Part shown: piece by piece, positions 7,101 through 14,692 of the stretch | How the letters are laid out: each line of letters opens with the position of its first letter | How positions within the stretch are numbered: the first letter of the stretch is position 1 | DNA from: an uncultured Anaerotruncus sp. | Lineage (GTDB): Bacteria > Bacillota > Clostridia > Oscillospirales > Ruminococcaceae | Direction: 5' to 3' | Assembly: GCF_902490045.1 (NCBI RefSeq) | Contig: NZ_CABUCJ010000053.1 | Coordinates: 1 to 16,228, forward strand | Length of the DNA: 16,228 nucleotides | Made by a program: the position numbers and the translations under genes | The notes under the pieces: generated by a model | Database searches by the model: none | What the model was told of the DNA's origin: nothing | The model's input: the letters and a program-made list of their open reading frames with translations, nothing else

Positions 7101-8216
7101 TCAGCTTTTCTCATCGTACTCGTTGATAAAGTCCATGTTGAGCTTCAGGCCGAGCCCCGGAAGGTCGGGAATCGTCATAAAGCCGTGGTCCGGTTTCGGC
7201 GCGTCGAGATAGGTGTCGGCCGTGATCCCCTCGAACAGCTTCAGCCGCTCGAGGAAGGGCGCGTTGCCGAACGCGCTGACCAGATGGATGTGGATGTTCT
7301 CCATCGCGTGCGGGGCGAATTTCACGTTGAACGCCTGGGTGAGCGCACCGATTTTCAGCATCTCCGTGAAACCGCCCGCGCGGGTCCCGTCCAGCTGCAC
7401 GATGTCCGCGCAGCCGTTGACAAGGAGGTCCCGCGCCCCGTACTTGGTGTATTCCTGCTCGCCGGTTGCGAGCGGGAGGTCCGTGGAATTTTTAAACTTG
7501 ACGAGACCCGGAATGTCGTCGGCAAATACCGGCTCCTCGAGGAACATGATGTCGTAGTCCTTGACCCGGTTGGCGAACCGCGCGCCCGTCGCCGCATCCC
7601 AGCAGTTGTTCGCGTCCAGCATGATGCCGATCTCCGGCCCCACGGCCTCGCGCACCTTGCGGACCCGCTCCAGGTCGCGGTTGGTGTTGTGCCCGCCCTC
7701 GACGCCGACCTTGAACTTGATCTTCGAGTAGCCGTCGACTTTGACCAGATTGACCATCTCTTCCACAAGCTCTTCGTCCGAGTAGGAGGTCCAGCCGCCG
7801 CTCCCGTAAACGGGGATTTTGGTCTCCGTGCCTCCGAACATCCTGTAGAGGGGCAGGTTGAGGATTTTGCCCTTGATGTCCCACAGCGCGATATCGATCG
7901 CCGACAGGGCGCAGAACATCAGGCCCTTGCGGCCCACGCCGCGGAGGTACGCCACGAGTTCATTCCAAATGACTTCCGTCTCGAACGGGTCCCTGCCGAT
8001 CAGCTTGGGCTTGATGTTCTTTTCGATCATCAGCTTGGTGGCCTCGCCGCCGACCTCATGGTAGGTTACGCCAAAGCCCTCGATCCCGTCGTCCGTCGTA
8101 ATCCGGACGACCGTGAAGCCGACGGTCTCAACCTTTCTTGTCGCATCCGCAAAGCCGCCCGTAATCGGCCTGGATACAAGATGCACCCTGATATCCCGAA
8201 TCTTACTCTTTTGCAT
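7101..8216 (-). CDS. Mandelate racemase/muconate lactonizing enzyme family protein (probable acid-sugar dehydratase)
   Basis: A 371-residue enolase-superfamily enzyme with the capping domain (about 1-125) and a C-terminal barrel. The general base lysines are in KFK (K167, K169), the magnesium ligands are D201 (LDANN), E227 (FLEEP) and E253 (TGEQE), and the His-Asp dyad is D276 (QLD) with H303 (APHAMEN). KxK plus the dyad defines the mandelate racemase subgroup, which includes many dehydratases of galactarate, talarate, rhamnonate, gluconate and similar acids. The product would be a 2-keto-3-deoxy acid, a suitable substrate for the lyase encoded in operon B. AGGAGAG precedes the ATG at 8216. 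It is the last gene of operon A, 20 bases after the permease gene. The specific acid is unknown. Confidence 0.93.
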   Translation of the reverse strand: MQKSKIRDIRVHLVSRPITGGFADATRKVETVGFTVVRITTDDGIEGFGVTYHEVGGEATKLMIEKNIKPKLIGRDPFETEVIWNELVAYLRGVGRKGLMFCALSAIDIALWDIKGKILNLPLYRMFGGTETKIPVYGSGGWTSYSDEELVEEMVNLVKVDGYSKIKFKVGVEGGHNTNRDLERVRKVREAVGPEIGIMLDANNCWDAATGARFANRVKDYDIMFLEEPVFADDIPGLVKFKNSTDLPLATGEQEYTKYGARDLLVNGCADIVQLDGTRAGGFTEMLKIGALTQAFNVKFAPHAMENIHIHLVSAFGNAPFLERLKLFEGITADTYLDAPKPDHGFMTIPDLPGLGLKLNMDFINEYDEKS

Positions 8217-8236
8217 ATCATATCTCTCCTGTACGA

Positions 8237-9421
8237 TTAAACTGCCTGGACGGTCCTGGCCTTCCGGTTGCTTGCATAGGCGTCAAGGGCGATTGCAAAC
8301 AGCAGGACGCCGCCGCGGACGATGTACTGGAACGCCGGGTCGAGGTTCATCAGGCTCATGCCGTTGTCGAGCGCGGCCATGATCATCGTGCCCGCCACGG
8401 CTCCGGCCACGGTGCCGCGTCCGCCCGTGATGGCGGTGCCTCCGACCACGCAGCCGGTGATGGCCGTGAACTCATACCCGTTGCCGCCCGCGGTGGTCGC
8501 CGCGCTCAGGCGTCCCACGTATACCAGGGCCGCCGTCGCAACCACGACCGCGTGGAGGACATAGAGCTTTAGGAGCTCCTTGGAAACGTTGATGCCGGAA
8601 AGGGCCGCGGCGTCTTTGTTGCCGCCGATCGCATAGACGTACCTGCCGAATTTGGTGTTGTTGCTGACATAAGAAACAATGATGGTCAGCACAAACAGAA
8701 TGATCATCGCATAGGCAAAGCCTTTGTAGCTGTAGAGCACGACCGTGACAACCCCCGCGAGGATCGCGATCAGCACCATTTTGGGGACGATTTTCATCCA
8801 GTTTTTCTCGCTGAGGCCCTGCTTGATGCTCTTCTTTTCTTTCGCCACCGTAAATACGACATAGGCGACAATGATCAGGGCTCCCAAAATCAGCGTGGTA
8901 TCGTTGTGCGTTCCGCTGATCGAGGGCATGTAGCCGTTGCCCATCTCCGCGATGATCCCTTTGACGGGGCCTACCATGCGGCCGGCGCTGATATACTGGT
9001 TGATTCCAAGGAATACCAGCTGGGTCGCCAGGGTAATGATAAACGCCGGCAGCTTCATGTAGCCGACCCAGAAGCCGTGCCACAGGCCGGTGATGATCGC
9101 GATCGCAAAGACGATCAGAACCACCACGATCGACGGGATCGAACCGTAGTTGACCTGAATCAGCGCCGCGACCATCGCAAGCATGCCGAGGTAGCGGCCT
9201 GCGGACAGGTCCGCGTTGCCCGTGATGATGACAAGGCACATGGTGATGGCAATGATCGAACATGTCGCGCCCTGCATCAGGAGGTTCGACAGGTTGCGGA
9301 CAGTCAAAAACATGCCGCCCGTAAAGATCTGAAAGAGTCCAAAGATAACGATTGCTTCCAGAACCAGGCTGTTCTGGTAAAACAGGGCAAACAGGTCGAC
9401 TTTTTTCTTTGTTTTCGTCAT
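8237..9421 (-). CDS. Sugar ABC transporter permease (XylH/RbsC-like)
   Basis: A 394-residue polytopic membrane protein of the branched-chain/ribose/xylose permease family (BPD_transp_2). Hydrophobic segments run through most of it, with the family signature ITGNADLSAGRYLG after the second or third helix and GGTAITGGRGTVAGAVAG near the end. The length and a hydrophilic insertion around 190-215 match XylH (about 393) better than RbsC (about 320). Its ATG overlaps the ATPase stop codon (ATGA, four bases), and GGGAGG lies upstream inside the ATPase gene. It would form the membrane channel for the XylF-like binding protein. The substrate could be a pentose or another monosaccharide or derivative. 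Confidence 0.94.
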   Translation of the reverse strand: MTKTKKKVDLFALFYQNSLVLEAIVIFGLFQIFTGGMFLTVRNLSNLLMQGATCSIIAITMCLVIITGNADLSAGRYLGMLAMVAALIQVNYGSIPSIVVVLIVFAIAIITGLWHGFWVGYMKLPAFIITLATQLVFLGINQYISAGRMVGPVKGIIAEMGNGYMPSISGTHNDTTLILGALIIVAYVVFTVAKEKKSIKQGLSEKNWMKIVPKMVLIAILAGVVTVVLYSYKGFAYAMIILFVLTIIVSYVSNNTKFGRYVYAIGGNKDAAALSGINVSKELLKLYVLHAVVVATAALVYVGRLSAATTAGGNGYEFTAITGCVVGGTAITGGRGTVAGAVAGTMIMAALDNGMSLMNLDPAFQYIVRGGVLLFAIALDAYASNRKARTVQAV

Positions 9422-10944
9422 GTCGTAACGCCTCCCGTTGCAGCCAAAGCCACATCTTCCTGAGTGATATTTCTCGCCGAATTATCGAATTCCGCGCTGA
9501 TCCTGCCCTCCCGCATGACGTAGATGCGGTCGCTCATGCCGAGAATCTCCGGCAGCTCCGAGGAAATCATGATGACCGCAATCCCCTGCTCCGCCATCTG
9601 GTTGATCAGCTGGTAAATTTCCGTCTTGGCGCCGATGTCGATGCCCCTGGTCGCCTCGTCCAGGATCAGGACCTTCGGCTCCGTCATGAGGGCCTTTGCC
9701 AGGCAGACCTTCTGCTGGTTGCCGCCCGACAGGTTCCCGGCTCTCTGCAGGATGGACGGCGTTTTGATCCGCAGTTTTTTGACCATCTCTTTGACTTTGC
9801 CGTACTCTTTATCCCGGTTGATGAAAAGTCCGCTGTTGATGTACTTGTCAAGACTGGAGAGCGAAGCGTTGTAAGCGATATCCGACGTCAGGACAAGCCC
9901 GTAGCGTTTCCGGTCCTCTGAGGAATAGAACACGCCGGCTTTGATCGCCTCGCTGGAATTTTTGAAGCGCGGCCTCTGCCTGCCCTTGTATTCCAGCTTT
10001 CCGGTGATGGCGTCTTCGAGCGCGCCGAAGATGCTCATTCCCAGCTCGGTGCGTCCCGCTCCGATCATTCCCGCCAGGCCGATGACTTCGCCTTCGCGGA
10101 CCTCGAGGTTGATATCGCGGACGATCCACTTGTTGTTGATGCCGTCGTATACCGACCAGTCGGACACCTTCAGGGCCACCTCCCCGATCGGACAGCTGCG
10201 CGGCTCAAAGAGCGTCTTGAGCTCGCGGCCGACCATGCCGCTGATCAGCGAGTCCTGAGAATACTCCGCCACCGGCCTGGTCTCCACCGTCTGGCCGTCG
10301 CGGAGGATCGTGACCGTGTCGGCGATGCTCAGAACCTCGCCGAGCTTGTGGGAGATGAAGATGATGCTCATCCCCTTGTCCCGCAGGCCGCGCACCAACT
10401 CCAGGAGGTTTTCGGAATCGTCCTCCGGCAGCGGCGCCGTCGGCTCGTCGAGGATGAGAATTTTACAGTTTTTATTGAGCGCCTTCGCGATCTCCACAAG
10501 CTGCTGCTGCCCGATGCCGAGGTTTCCGACCCTCGTCTTGGGGTTCACCTTCAGCTTCAGTTCATCGAGCAGTTCTTTTGCTCTGTCATATTCAAAATCC
10601 CAGTCGATGAGGCCGTTCTGACAGACCTCGTCTCCCAAAAAAATATTTTCACATACAGTTAAGGTTTGGATCAGGCCGAGCTCCTGGTGGATGATAGCAA
10701 TGCCGGCCGCTTCGCTCTCTTTAATACCTTTGAAGCTGACTTTTTCTCCATTCAGGATGAGTTCGCCTGAATAATCGGTATATTCACCGCTCAGGACCTT
10801 CATAAGGGTTGATTTACCCGCGCCGTTTTCTCCCACGAGTGCATGGACTTCCCCGCGCCGCACGTCAAACGTAACGTCGTCCAGGGCTTTGACTCCGGGA
10901 AACAGTTTTGTGATGTGATTCATTTGCAGGACATAATCTTCCAT
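9418..10944 (-). CDS. Sugar ABC transporter ATP-binding protein (XylG/RbsA/MglA-like, two ATPase domains)
   Basis: A 508-residue protein with two fused nucleotide-binding domains, as in XylG, RbsA and MglA. Domain 1 has Walker A GENGAGKST (38-46), a GQQQ-type signature (LGIGQQQLVEIAKAL) and Walker B ILILDEPTAPLP. Domain 2 has the degenerate GMIGAGRTEL in place of Walker A, normal for this family, then LSGGNQQKVCLAKAL and Walker B VLILDEATRGIDIG. The start at 10944 follows a GGGAGGGG site; upstream in-frame codons fall in the intercistronic hairpin region. It energises uptake with the permease encoded next (overlap ATGA). The gene is 109 bases after the isomerase gene, the largest gap in operon A. 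Confidence 0.95.
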   Translation of the reverse strand: MEDYVLQMNHITKLFPGVKALDDVTFDVRRGEVHALVGENGAGKSTLMKVLSGEYTDYSGELILNGEKVSFKGIKESEAAGIAIIHQELGLIQTLTVCENIFLGDEVCQNGLIDWDFEYDRAKELLDELKLKVNPKTRVGNLGIGQQQLVEIAKALNKNCKILILDEPTAPLPEDDSENLLELVRGLRDKGMSIIFISHKLGEVLSIADTVTILRDGQTVETRPVAEYSQDSLISGMVGRELKTLFEPRSCPIGEVALKVSDWSVYDGINNKWIVRDINLEVREGEVIGLAGMIGAGRTELGMSIFGALEDAITGKLEYKGRQRPRFKNSSEAIKAGVFYSSEDRKRYGLVLTSDIAYNASLSSLDKYINSGLFINRDKEYGKVKEMVKKLRIKTPSILQRAGNLSGGNQQKVCLAKALMTEPKVLILDEATRGIDIGAKTEIYQLINQMAEQGIAVIMISSELPEILGMSDRIYVMREGRISAEFDNSARNITQEDVALAATGGVTT

Positions 10945-10979
10945 ATATGTGCGCCCCTCCCTTCCTTTCATGATGATTT

Positions 10980-11013
10980 GTGGGGCTCCACCCGCAAAAG
11001 AGCGGAGCCCCAC
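10980..11013 (-). other. Intercistronic stem-loop in operon A
   Basis: Perfect 10-base arms GTGGGGCTCC/GGAGCCCCAC flank a 14-base loop in the gap between the isomerase gene and the ATPase gene. On the minus strand the sequence after it is AAATCATC, not a T-run, so full termination is unlikely. Such hairpins between binding-protein and ATPase genes often protect the upstream mRNA or reduce downstream expression; that role is inferred. Confidence 0.6.
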
Positions 11014-11053
11014 AGTTCTTGCGGTTCAGTTATCCTTCGCGCATGGCTGCCGT

Positions 11054-11911
11054 TTAAAAGTGCTGGTCCCACCACTTCTGCAGCTTGCCGCAGACGAGTT
11101 CCGGCGTTGTGATGGCCGGGTCCGTGGTCCACATGACTTCGTTTCCGAAATACCCTTTGTAGCGGTTGTCGTCGAACGTCTTCAGCATGGAATCCAAATC
11201 CAGGTCGCCTTCGCCCGGGATCCGGTGTTCCCACGCCCCGGAGGGGAGCAGGCCGCCGTCCGTGTAATGGACGTTGACGACTTTATCCGCCCCACAGATG
11301 TCGTAGACGTCCTGCACCGATTCCCCGGTCTGCGCCAGGCACATCAGGTCGATGGTGACCGCCATATTGTCCGCGCCGCAGTCGCCGATCAGCTTCATGA
11401 TCCGCTTGTGGTCGGTGATCACGGTGATGTCCCTGGTGGTGGCCTCGTAGGTGATCGTCACGCCTTCCGTCTTTGCAATCTCCGCGAGCCTGCCCATCGA
11501 ATCGACGGTGATGTTCCACACGTCGTCGATGCTCTCATCCAGGTTTGCATAGCCCGGGAATACCAGGACGTAGGGCGCGCCGATGACGCCGGCCGTATGG
11601 ATGGCCTTTTCAAAATACCGGAAGGTGCGCAGCCGCGTGGCGGGGTTCTTGGAGGAAAGGTTGGTCGGGTAAGCGCAGTTTTCCGGGTTGACCTCGACCA
11701 CGCTCAGGCCGCGCTCGTCCAGCTTGCGCTTGAGCACCTTCATGTCCGCATAGGTAACGTCGTCCATGCAGAAATGGGGCTCCGCGCCATAGAATTCCAG
11801 CTTGCCGGCGCCCAGCCGCTGAAGGGAATCCAGCGCATAATCCAGGGAATAGTCGATGTAGGGGAAGTTGGACAGGATGAACTGGTCCCTTGTCAGGTTT
11901 TTAAATTTCAT
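11054..11911 (-). CDS. Sugar phosphate isomerase/epimerase (xylose isomerase-like TIM barrel), copy B
   Basis: A 285-residue metal-dependent TIM-barrel protein of the same superfamily as the operon B copy, but with little obvious sequence similarity to it. Candidate ligands are E156 (TYEATTRD), D188 (TIDLMC), H215 (VNVHYTDG) and E258 (GNEVMW), with GEGDLD at 233-238 following the usual order. The ATG is four bases after the binding-protein stop, and the ribosome binding site GGAGAG overlaps that stop, so expression is coupled to the binding protein. This close pairing suggests it acts early on the imported compound. The absence of any kinase nearby suggests it works on a free sugar despite the family name, but this is inference. 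Confidence 0.9.
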   Translation of the reverse strand: MKFKNLTRDQFILSNFPYIDYSLDYALDSLQRLGAGKLEFYGAEPHFCMDDVTYADMKVLKRKLDERGLSVVEVNPENCAYPTNLSSKNPATRLRTFRYFEKAIHTAGVIGAPYVLVFPGYANLDESIDDVWNITVDSMGRLAEIAKTEGVTITYEATTRDITVITDHKRIMKLIGDCGADNMAVTIDLMCLAQTGESVQDVYDICGADKVVNVHYTDGGLLPSGAWEHRIPGEGDLDLDSMLKTFDDNRYKGYFGNEVMWTTDPAITTPELVCGKLQKWWDQHF

Positions 11912-11915
11912 GGAA

Positions 11916-13040
11916 TTACTCTCCGTAGACTTCCTCGTGCGTGAAGAGTCCGGCTGCGATAACCGTCTCGTCGATGTTGTCCTTGGTGACCAGGACGCCC
12001 GGATAGCTCATGAAGGGAATGGTCTGACCGTCGCTGTTCACATCCGTGCCGAAGTCGGCGGCCGTCTTTTCGCCCAGGTAGAACTGGATGCAGGCTTCCG
12101 TGAAGAGCTGCGGATATTCGCTTCCGGCCTTCGCAACCGTGGAGACCTGGGTGCCCTGGACAATCCTCTGGCAGGCCAGCAGGTCGCAGTCCTGGCCGCA
12201 GACGAGAACCTTGCCCGCGAGTCCGGCGCCTTCCAATGCCTGGATCGTGCCGCCCGCCATACCGTCGTTCATGCAGAGGATCGCGGTCAGGCTGTCGCCG
12301 TACTCAGCGATCCAGTTTTCCGCGTAGCCCATGGCCGTCGCGGGATCCCAGTTGGTGGTCCACTGCTCGCCGATCACGTTCACATCGCAGTTTTTCATGC
12401 TGTCGAGCATGCCTTCCTGGAACCGTACAACACCGGTGCCGCCGGTGGAGTCTCCGTAGATATAGCCCACGTTGCCGGTGATGTTCATGTCGCCGATGGC
12501 CTTTGTGATCAGCTGGCCGATCTCATAGAAGTCGTTGCCGCCGGTGAAGTCGGCGTAGGTGTCGCCCATGACCGGCTCGTAATAGCAAACCAGGACGCCC
12601 TCGTCGTGAGCGGCCTTCATGGCGTTGGTGATGGCGCCGGGCTCATTGCACTGCGCGATCAGGATGTCGATTCCCTGCGCAACCAGGTTCTCAATCTGAC
12701 CGGCCTGTTTCTGCGCGTCATTCTCAGCGACCTGATAGATCAACTCGACGCCTTGGTCCTCGCAGACCTGCTTGATAACATTGAGTTCCTTCACCCAGCG
12801 CTCTTCCTGCTGTGTTTTCCAGGAGACGCCGATGACGATATCCTCTTTTGCTTTGACGGGTTTTCCGTTCCAGCCGACATTGCCGTCCGCAGCGGGCTCG
12901 GCAGCGGGTTCGACCGCGGAATCGGCTTCGGACGCGGGGGCCGCCTCACTCGTCTGGGGGGCCGGATTGTTTGTAGCGCATGCGCTGAGAGAAACCAGCA
13001 TGGTCATGGCAAGCACTACCGCCAAAAACTTCTTAAACAT
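11916..13040 (-). CDS. Sugar ABC transporter substrate-binding lipoprotein (XylF-like)
   Basis: A 374-residue secreted lipoprotein. Residues 1-20 form a signal peptide with lipobox LSAC, so C21 would be lipidated and anchored to the outer face of the membrane. A linker rich in Ala, Glu, Pro and Ser (about 22-52) leads into a type I periplasmic-binding domain. IGVSWKTQQEERW, NDAQKQAGQIENLVAQGIDI and GQDCDLLACQRIVQGTQVST are close in style to XylF and related monosaccharide-binding proteins. AAGGAG lies seven bases before the ATG. It is the first gene of operon A behind a good promoter. The ligand is probably a pentose, hexose or derivative; XylF-type binding proteins have diverse ligands, so xylose itself should not be assumed. 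Confidence 0.94.
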   Translation of the reverse strand: MFKKFLAVVLAMTMLVSLSACATNNPAPQTSEAAPASEADSAVEPAAEPAADGNVGWNGKPVKAKEDIVIGVSWKTQQEERWVKELNVIKQVCEDQGVELIYQVAENDAQKQAGQIENLVAQGIDILIAQCNEPGAITNAMKAAHDEGVLVCYYEPVMGDTYADFTGGNDFYEIGQLITKAIGDMNITGNVGYIYGDSTGGTGVVRFQEGMLDSMKNCDVNVIGEQWTTNWDPATAMGYAENWIAEYGDSLTAILCMNDGMAGGTIQALEGAGLAGKVLVCGQDCDLLACQRIVQGTQVSTVAKAGSEYPQLFTEACIQFYLGEKTAADFGTDVNSDGQTIPFMSYPGVLVTKDNIDETVIAAGLFTHEEVYGE

Positions 13041-13096
13041 CTTTCAATCTCCTTTTCATTATTTCCCGAAACAAATTTCAGGTATTTTGTAACACA

Positions 13097-13125
13097 ATTA
13101 TAGCTATATACTTGAAATAGTTCAA
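13097..13125 (-). promoter_or_regulatory. Promoter of operon A (XylF-like transporter operon)
   Basis: On the minus strand TTGAAC (13125-13120) and TATAAT (13102-13097) are 17 bases apart. Transcription would start near 13090, giving a leader of about 50 bases before the binding-protein ATG. Confidence 0.75.
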
Positions 13126-13137
13126 TCAATTTTTGAT
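13112..13137. promoter_or_regulatory. Candidate operator over the operon A -35 box
   Basis: TTGAA-ATAG-TTCAA (13112-13125) overlaps the -35 box and abuts ATCAA-TTT-TTGAT (13125-13137). The position is suited to repression. The divergent GntR/FCD regulator is the obvious candidate protein. AT-rich DNA makes short repeats easier to find by chance. Confidence 0.4.
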
Positions 13138-13333
13138 TTTTTTACAAATTTATTCGATATTTCAGCCATTTCGCCAAACCCGGTTCTGCCTTTTCATCCA
13201 ATTTAACCATGATATTTTACTAATATAATTGTAAACAGTCTATTTTGCATAACAATTTTAATATTTCGGCAATATAAATCGGTTGATAAATTTTTTAATA
13301 TTATTTCTTTTATACGCCATATTTAAAAAATTA

Positions 13334-13346
13334 ATTGACATTCAAT
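13334..13346. promoter_or_regulatory. Candidate operator over a plus-strand -35 box
   Basis: Perfect inverted repeat ATTGA-CAT-TCAAT covers the TTGACA box at 13335-13340. It shares the TTGA/TCAA half-sites with the repeat over the operon A -35 box, so both promoters may answer to the same regulator. Confidence 0.4.
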
Positions 13347-13363
13347 CTAATCATAAGTATAAT
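13335..13363 (+). promoter_or_regulatory. Perfect-consensus promoter on the plus strand in the intergenic region
   Basis: TTGACA (13335-13340) and TATAAT (13358-13363) are separated by exactly 17 bases, the full housekeeping consensus. Transcription would start near 13370, more than 350 bases before the GntR gene and with another promoter in between. What it transcribes is not obvious. Confidence 0.7.
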
Positions 13364-13369
13364 TTATTT

Positions 13370-13600
13370 GTCAATCCTCATTGTTTTTCATCTCCCTTTT
13401 AAAAGGATTTCGGGCGAAAAGCAGACTCTCTCCCCTTTGCGGCAACCTCTTCCGGCCGCCATTTGTCCAATCGCTTTTTGTGCACGGGCAAAAAGAGCCG
13501 GCTCCCGGAGAAGGCATAGGACACGGCCGCAAATAGCATCTATACCCTTATTTTCCATCTATTGGAACCCCCATATATGCGCCTTTCAAATTGATTGATA
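13370..13600 (+). ncRNA. Candidate small or structured RNA downstream of the perfect promoter
   Basis: This stretch has no credible ORF and contains a GC-richer island (about 13400-13535) in AT-rich surroundings. It can fold as a long rod: TTTGCGGC (13436-13443) with GCCGCAAA (13526-13533); CCTCTTCCGG (13446-13455) with CCGGAGAAGG (13505-13514), one mismatch and one G-U; and CTTTTTG (13474-13480) with CAAAAAG (13489-13495) around an 8-base loop. TCAATC (13371-13376) can also pair with GATTGA (13593-13598), next to a T-rich run. It could be a 6S-like or novel sRNA, or a long leader for the GntR gene. Ends are estimates; I do not recognise a known family. Confidence 0.35.
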
Positions 13601-13625
13601 TATTTATTTTATTCTATGCCAACTA

Positions 13626-13653
13626 TTGATTTTTTTCGGAAATAGGTTATACT
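13626..13653 (+). promoter_or_regulatory. Probable promoter of the GntR regulator gene
   Basis: TTGATT (13626-13631) and TATACT (13648-13653) are 16 bases apart, about 77 bases before the GntR start codon. A transcript would begin near 13660. Confidence 0.6.
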
Positions 13654-13730
13654 AATTTCGGGAGATACCCCTGTCCGCTTTTTGATTCGCCGCAGCCCAA
13701 ATTTTTGTTGAGAGGAACATCTATCACATC

Positions 13731-14459
13731 ATGCCAGACACAACGGGACCGAACAACCTCATAAACGACCAGATTGCCGAGTTGATTATGGAGTGCATCG
13801 ATGAGCGCAAGAAGCTCCCCACGGAGCAGGAATTGATGGAGCGTTTCCAGATCAACCGGTTCGCTTTGCGCGAAATTCTGAACGCCTATGCCGTCAACGG
13901 CATCATCGTTTCGCAGCAGGGCAGCGGCCGCTATGCGCAGTTTCCGGATTTGGGCGTCCAGATCAAGAACATCTGGGCCCCGTTCATCAAGTGCCGGCCG
14001 TCTCTGCTGCTGGACTTTTTTGAGATCCGCAAATGTCTGGAGCTCTCGTCGCTTCCCATCGCCATGCAGAACCTGCGGCCGGACGATCTCTTGCAGCTGC
14101 GCCACCATACCGACGCGATGCTCAAATGCGCCCAGGCCGGCGAGTCGTTTGAAAATTTTGACCGGGATTTCCACTGCACCCTCTTCGCCTGTACGGGAAA
14201 CCTGTTTTTTAAGCAGCTGTTGACCGCGTTTTGGGATATCTGCGAGGATTCCATTATCTGGCCCTCCAGCAACGACCTGCTCTACGTCGCCCAGCAGCAT
14301 ATCGATATCCTCGAGGCGTTGGCCTGCCAGGATGAGGCGCGGGCTTCCGAGCTGTTAAATATGCAGCTCGTCGAGTCGCGCAATCAGATCGCGCTGGCGC
14401 TGGTAAAAGGCAGCCAGGAAAACCCGCGCGAGTACAGCGCCCTTGCCGCGCTCACTTGA
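13731..14459 (+). CDS. GntR family transcriptional regulator, FCD (FadR-type) effector domain
   Basis: A 242-residue DNA-binding regulator. The winged helix-turn-helix covers about 10-70 (KLPTEQELMERFQINRFALR, then GIIVSQQGSGRYA as the wing). The all-helical FCD domain covers about 90-222, with EIRKCLE near 98-104, the metal or ligand residues D144 and H148 (FDRDFH), and H190 (QQHIDIL). The last histidine usually seen about 22 residues later appears to be Q212, so the site may lack one ligand. FCD regulators generally sense sugar acids or other carboxylates, fitting the sugar-acid dehydratase of operon A. The ATG at 13731 is about 15 bases from the nearest GAGAGG, longer than normal, so the start or translation efficiency is uncertain. 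Ends in a strong terminator. Confidence 0.9.
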   Translation: MPDTTGPNNLINDQIAELIMECIDERKKLPTEQELMERFQINRFALREILNAYAVNGIIVSQQGSGRYAQFPDLGVQIKNIWAPFIKCRPSLLLDFFEIRKCLELSSLPIAMQNLRPDDLLQLRHHTDAMLKCAQAGESFENFDRDFHCTLFACTGNLFFKQLLTAFWDICEDSIIWPSSNDLLYVAQQHIDILEALACQDEARASELLNMQLVESRNQIALALVKGSQENPREYSALAALT

Positions 14460-14496
14460 GCCGCGTGAACCGTCAAACGAATTTCTATGACGAAAA

Positions 14497-14544
14497 AGAA
14501 AGGCCGTAACGGCGCCGCGGATGTGGCGCCGTTACGGCCTTTCT
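14497..14544. terminator. Intrinsic terminator after the GntR gene
   Basis: Perfect 20-base arms (14497-14516 and 14525-14544) surround an 8-base loop. TTTCTCTTTATT follows on the plus strand, and TTTCTTTTTC on the minus strand, so it can act in both directions. It is 37 bases past the GntR stop. Confidence 0.9.
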
Positions 14545-14597
14545 CTTTATTCCCTCTGAGGCGGTCTGCAAACAACCCGGACATGCCAAATAAAATC

Positions 14598-14625
14598 AAA
14601 GCCCGGCGGTGACCCGCCGGGCTTT
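14598..14625 (-). terminator. Intrinsic terminator of the DUF4870-like gene
   Basis: Perfect 12-base arms AAAGCCCGGCGG/CCGCCGGGCTTT flank the 4-base loop TGAC. On the minus strand it is followed by GATTTTATTTGG, a T-rich tail, 67 bases after the stop of the small membrane protein gene. Confidence 0.8.
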
Positions 14626-14692
14626 GTTCACGCCGTTCTCGCGGCGCGTATGATTCCTTGGGACGAAATGATGGATAAACGCCGCAGAAATC

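Noticed and set aside
6954..8240. Plus-strand 428-codon open frame opposite the dehydratase gene
   Set aside because: Lacks any motif and mirrors a gene with a full set of catalytic residues; long open frames are expected in GC-rich antisense.
11868..13103. Plus-strand 411-codon open frame opposite the binding-protein gene
   Set aside because: Antisense to a well-supported lipoprotein gene and without ribosome binding site or domain.
13335..13598. Possible 87-residue protein in the AT-rich intergenic region
   Set aside because: Its start codon lies inside the perfect promoter, upstream of the predicted transcript start, and no Shine-Dalgarno is present.
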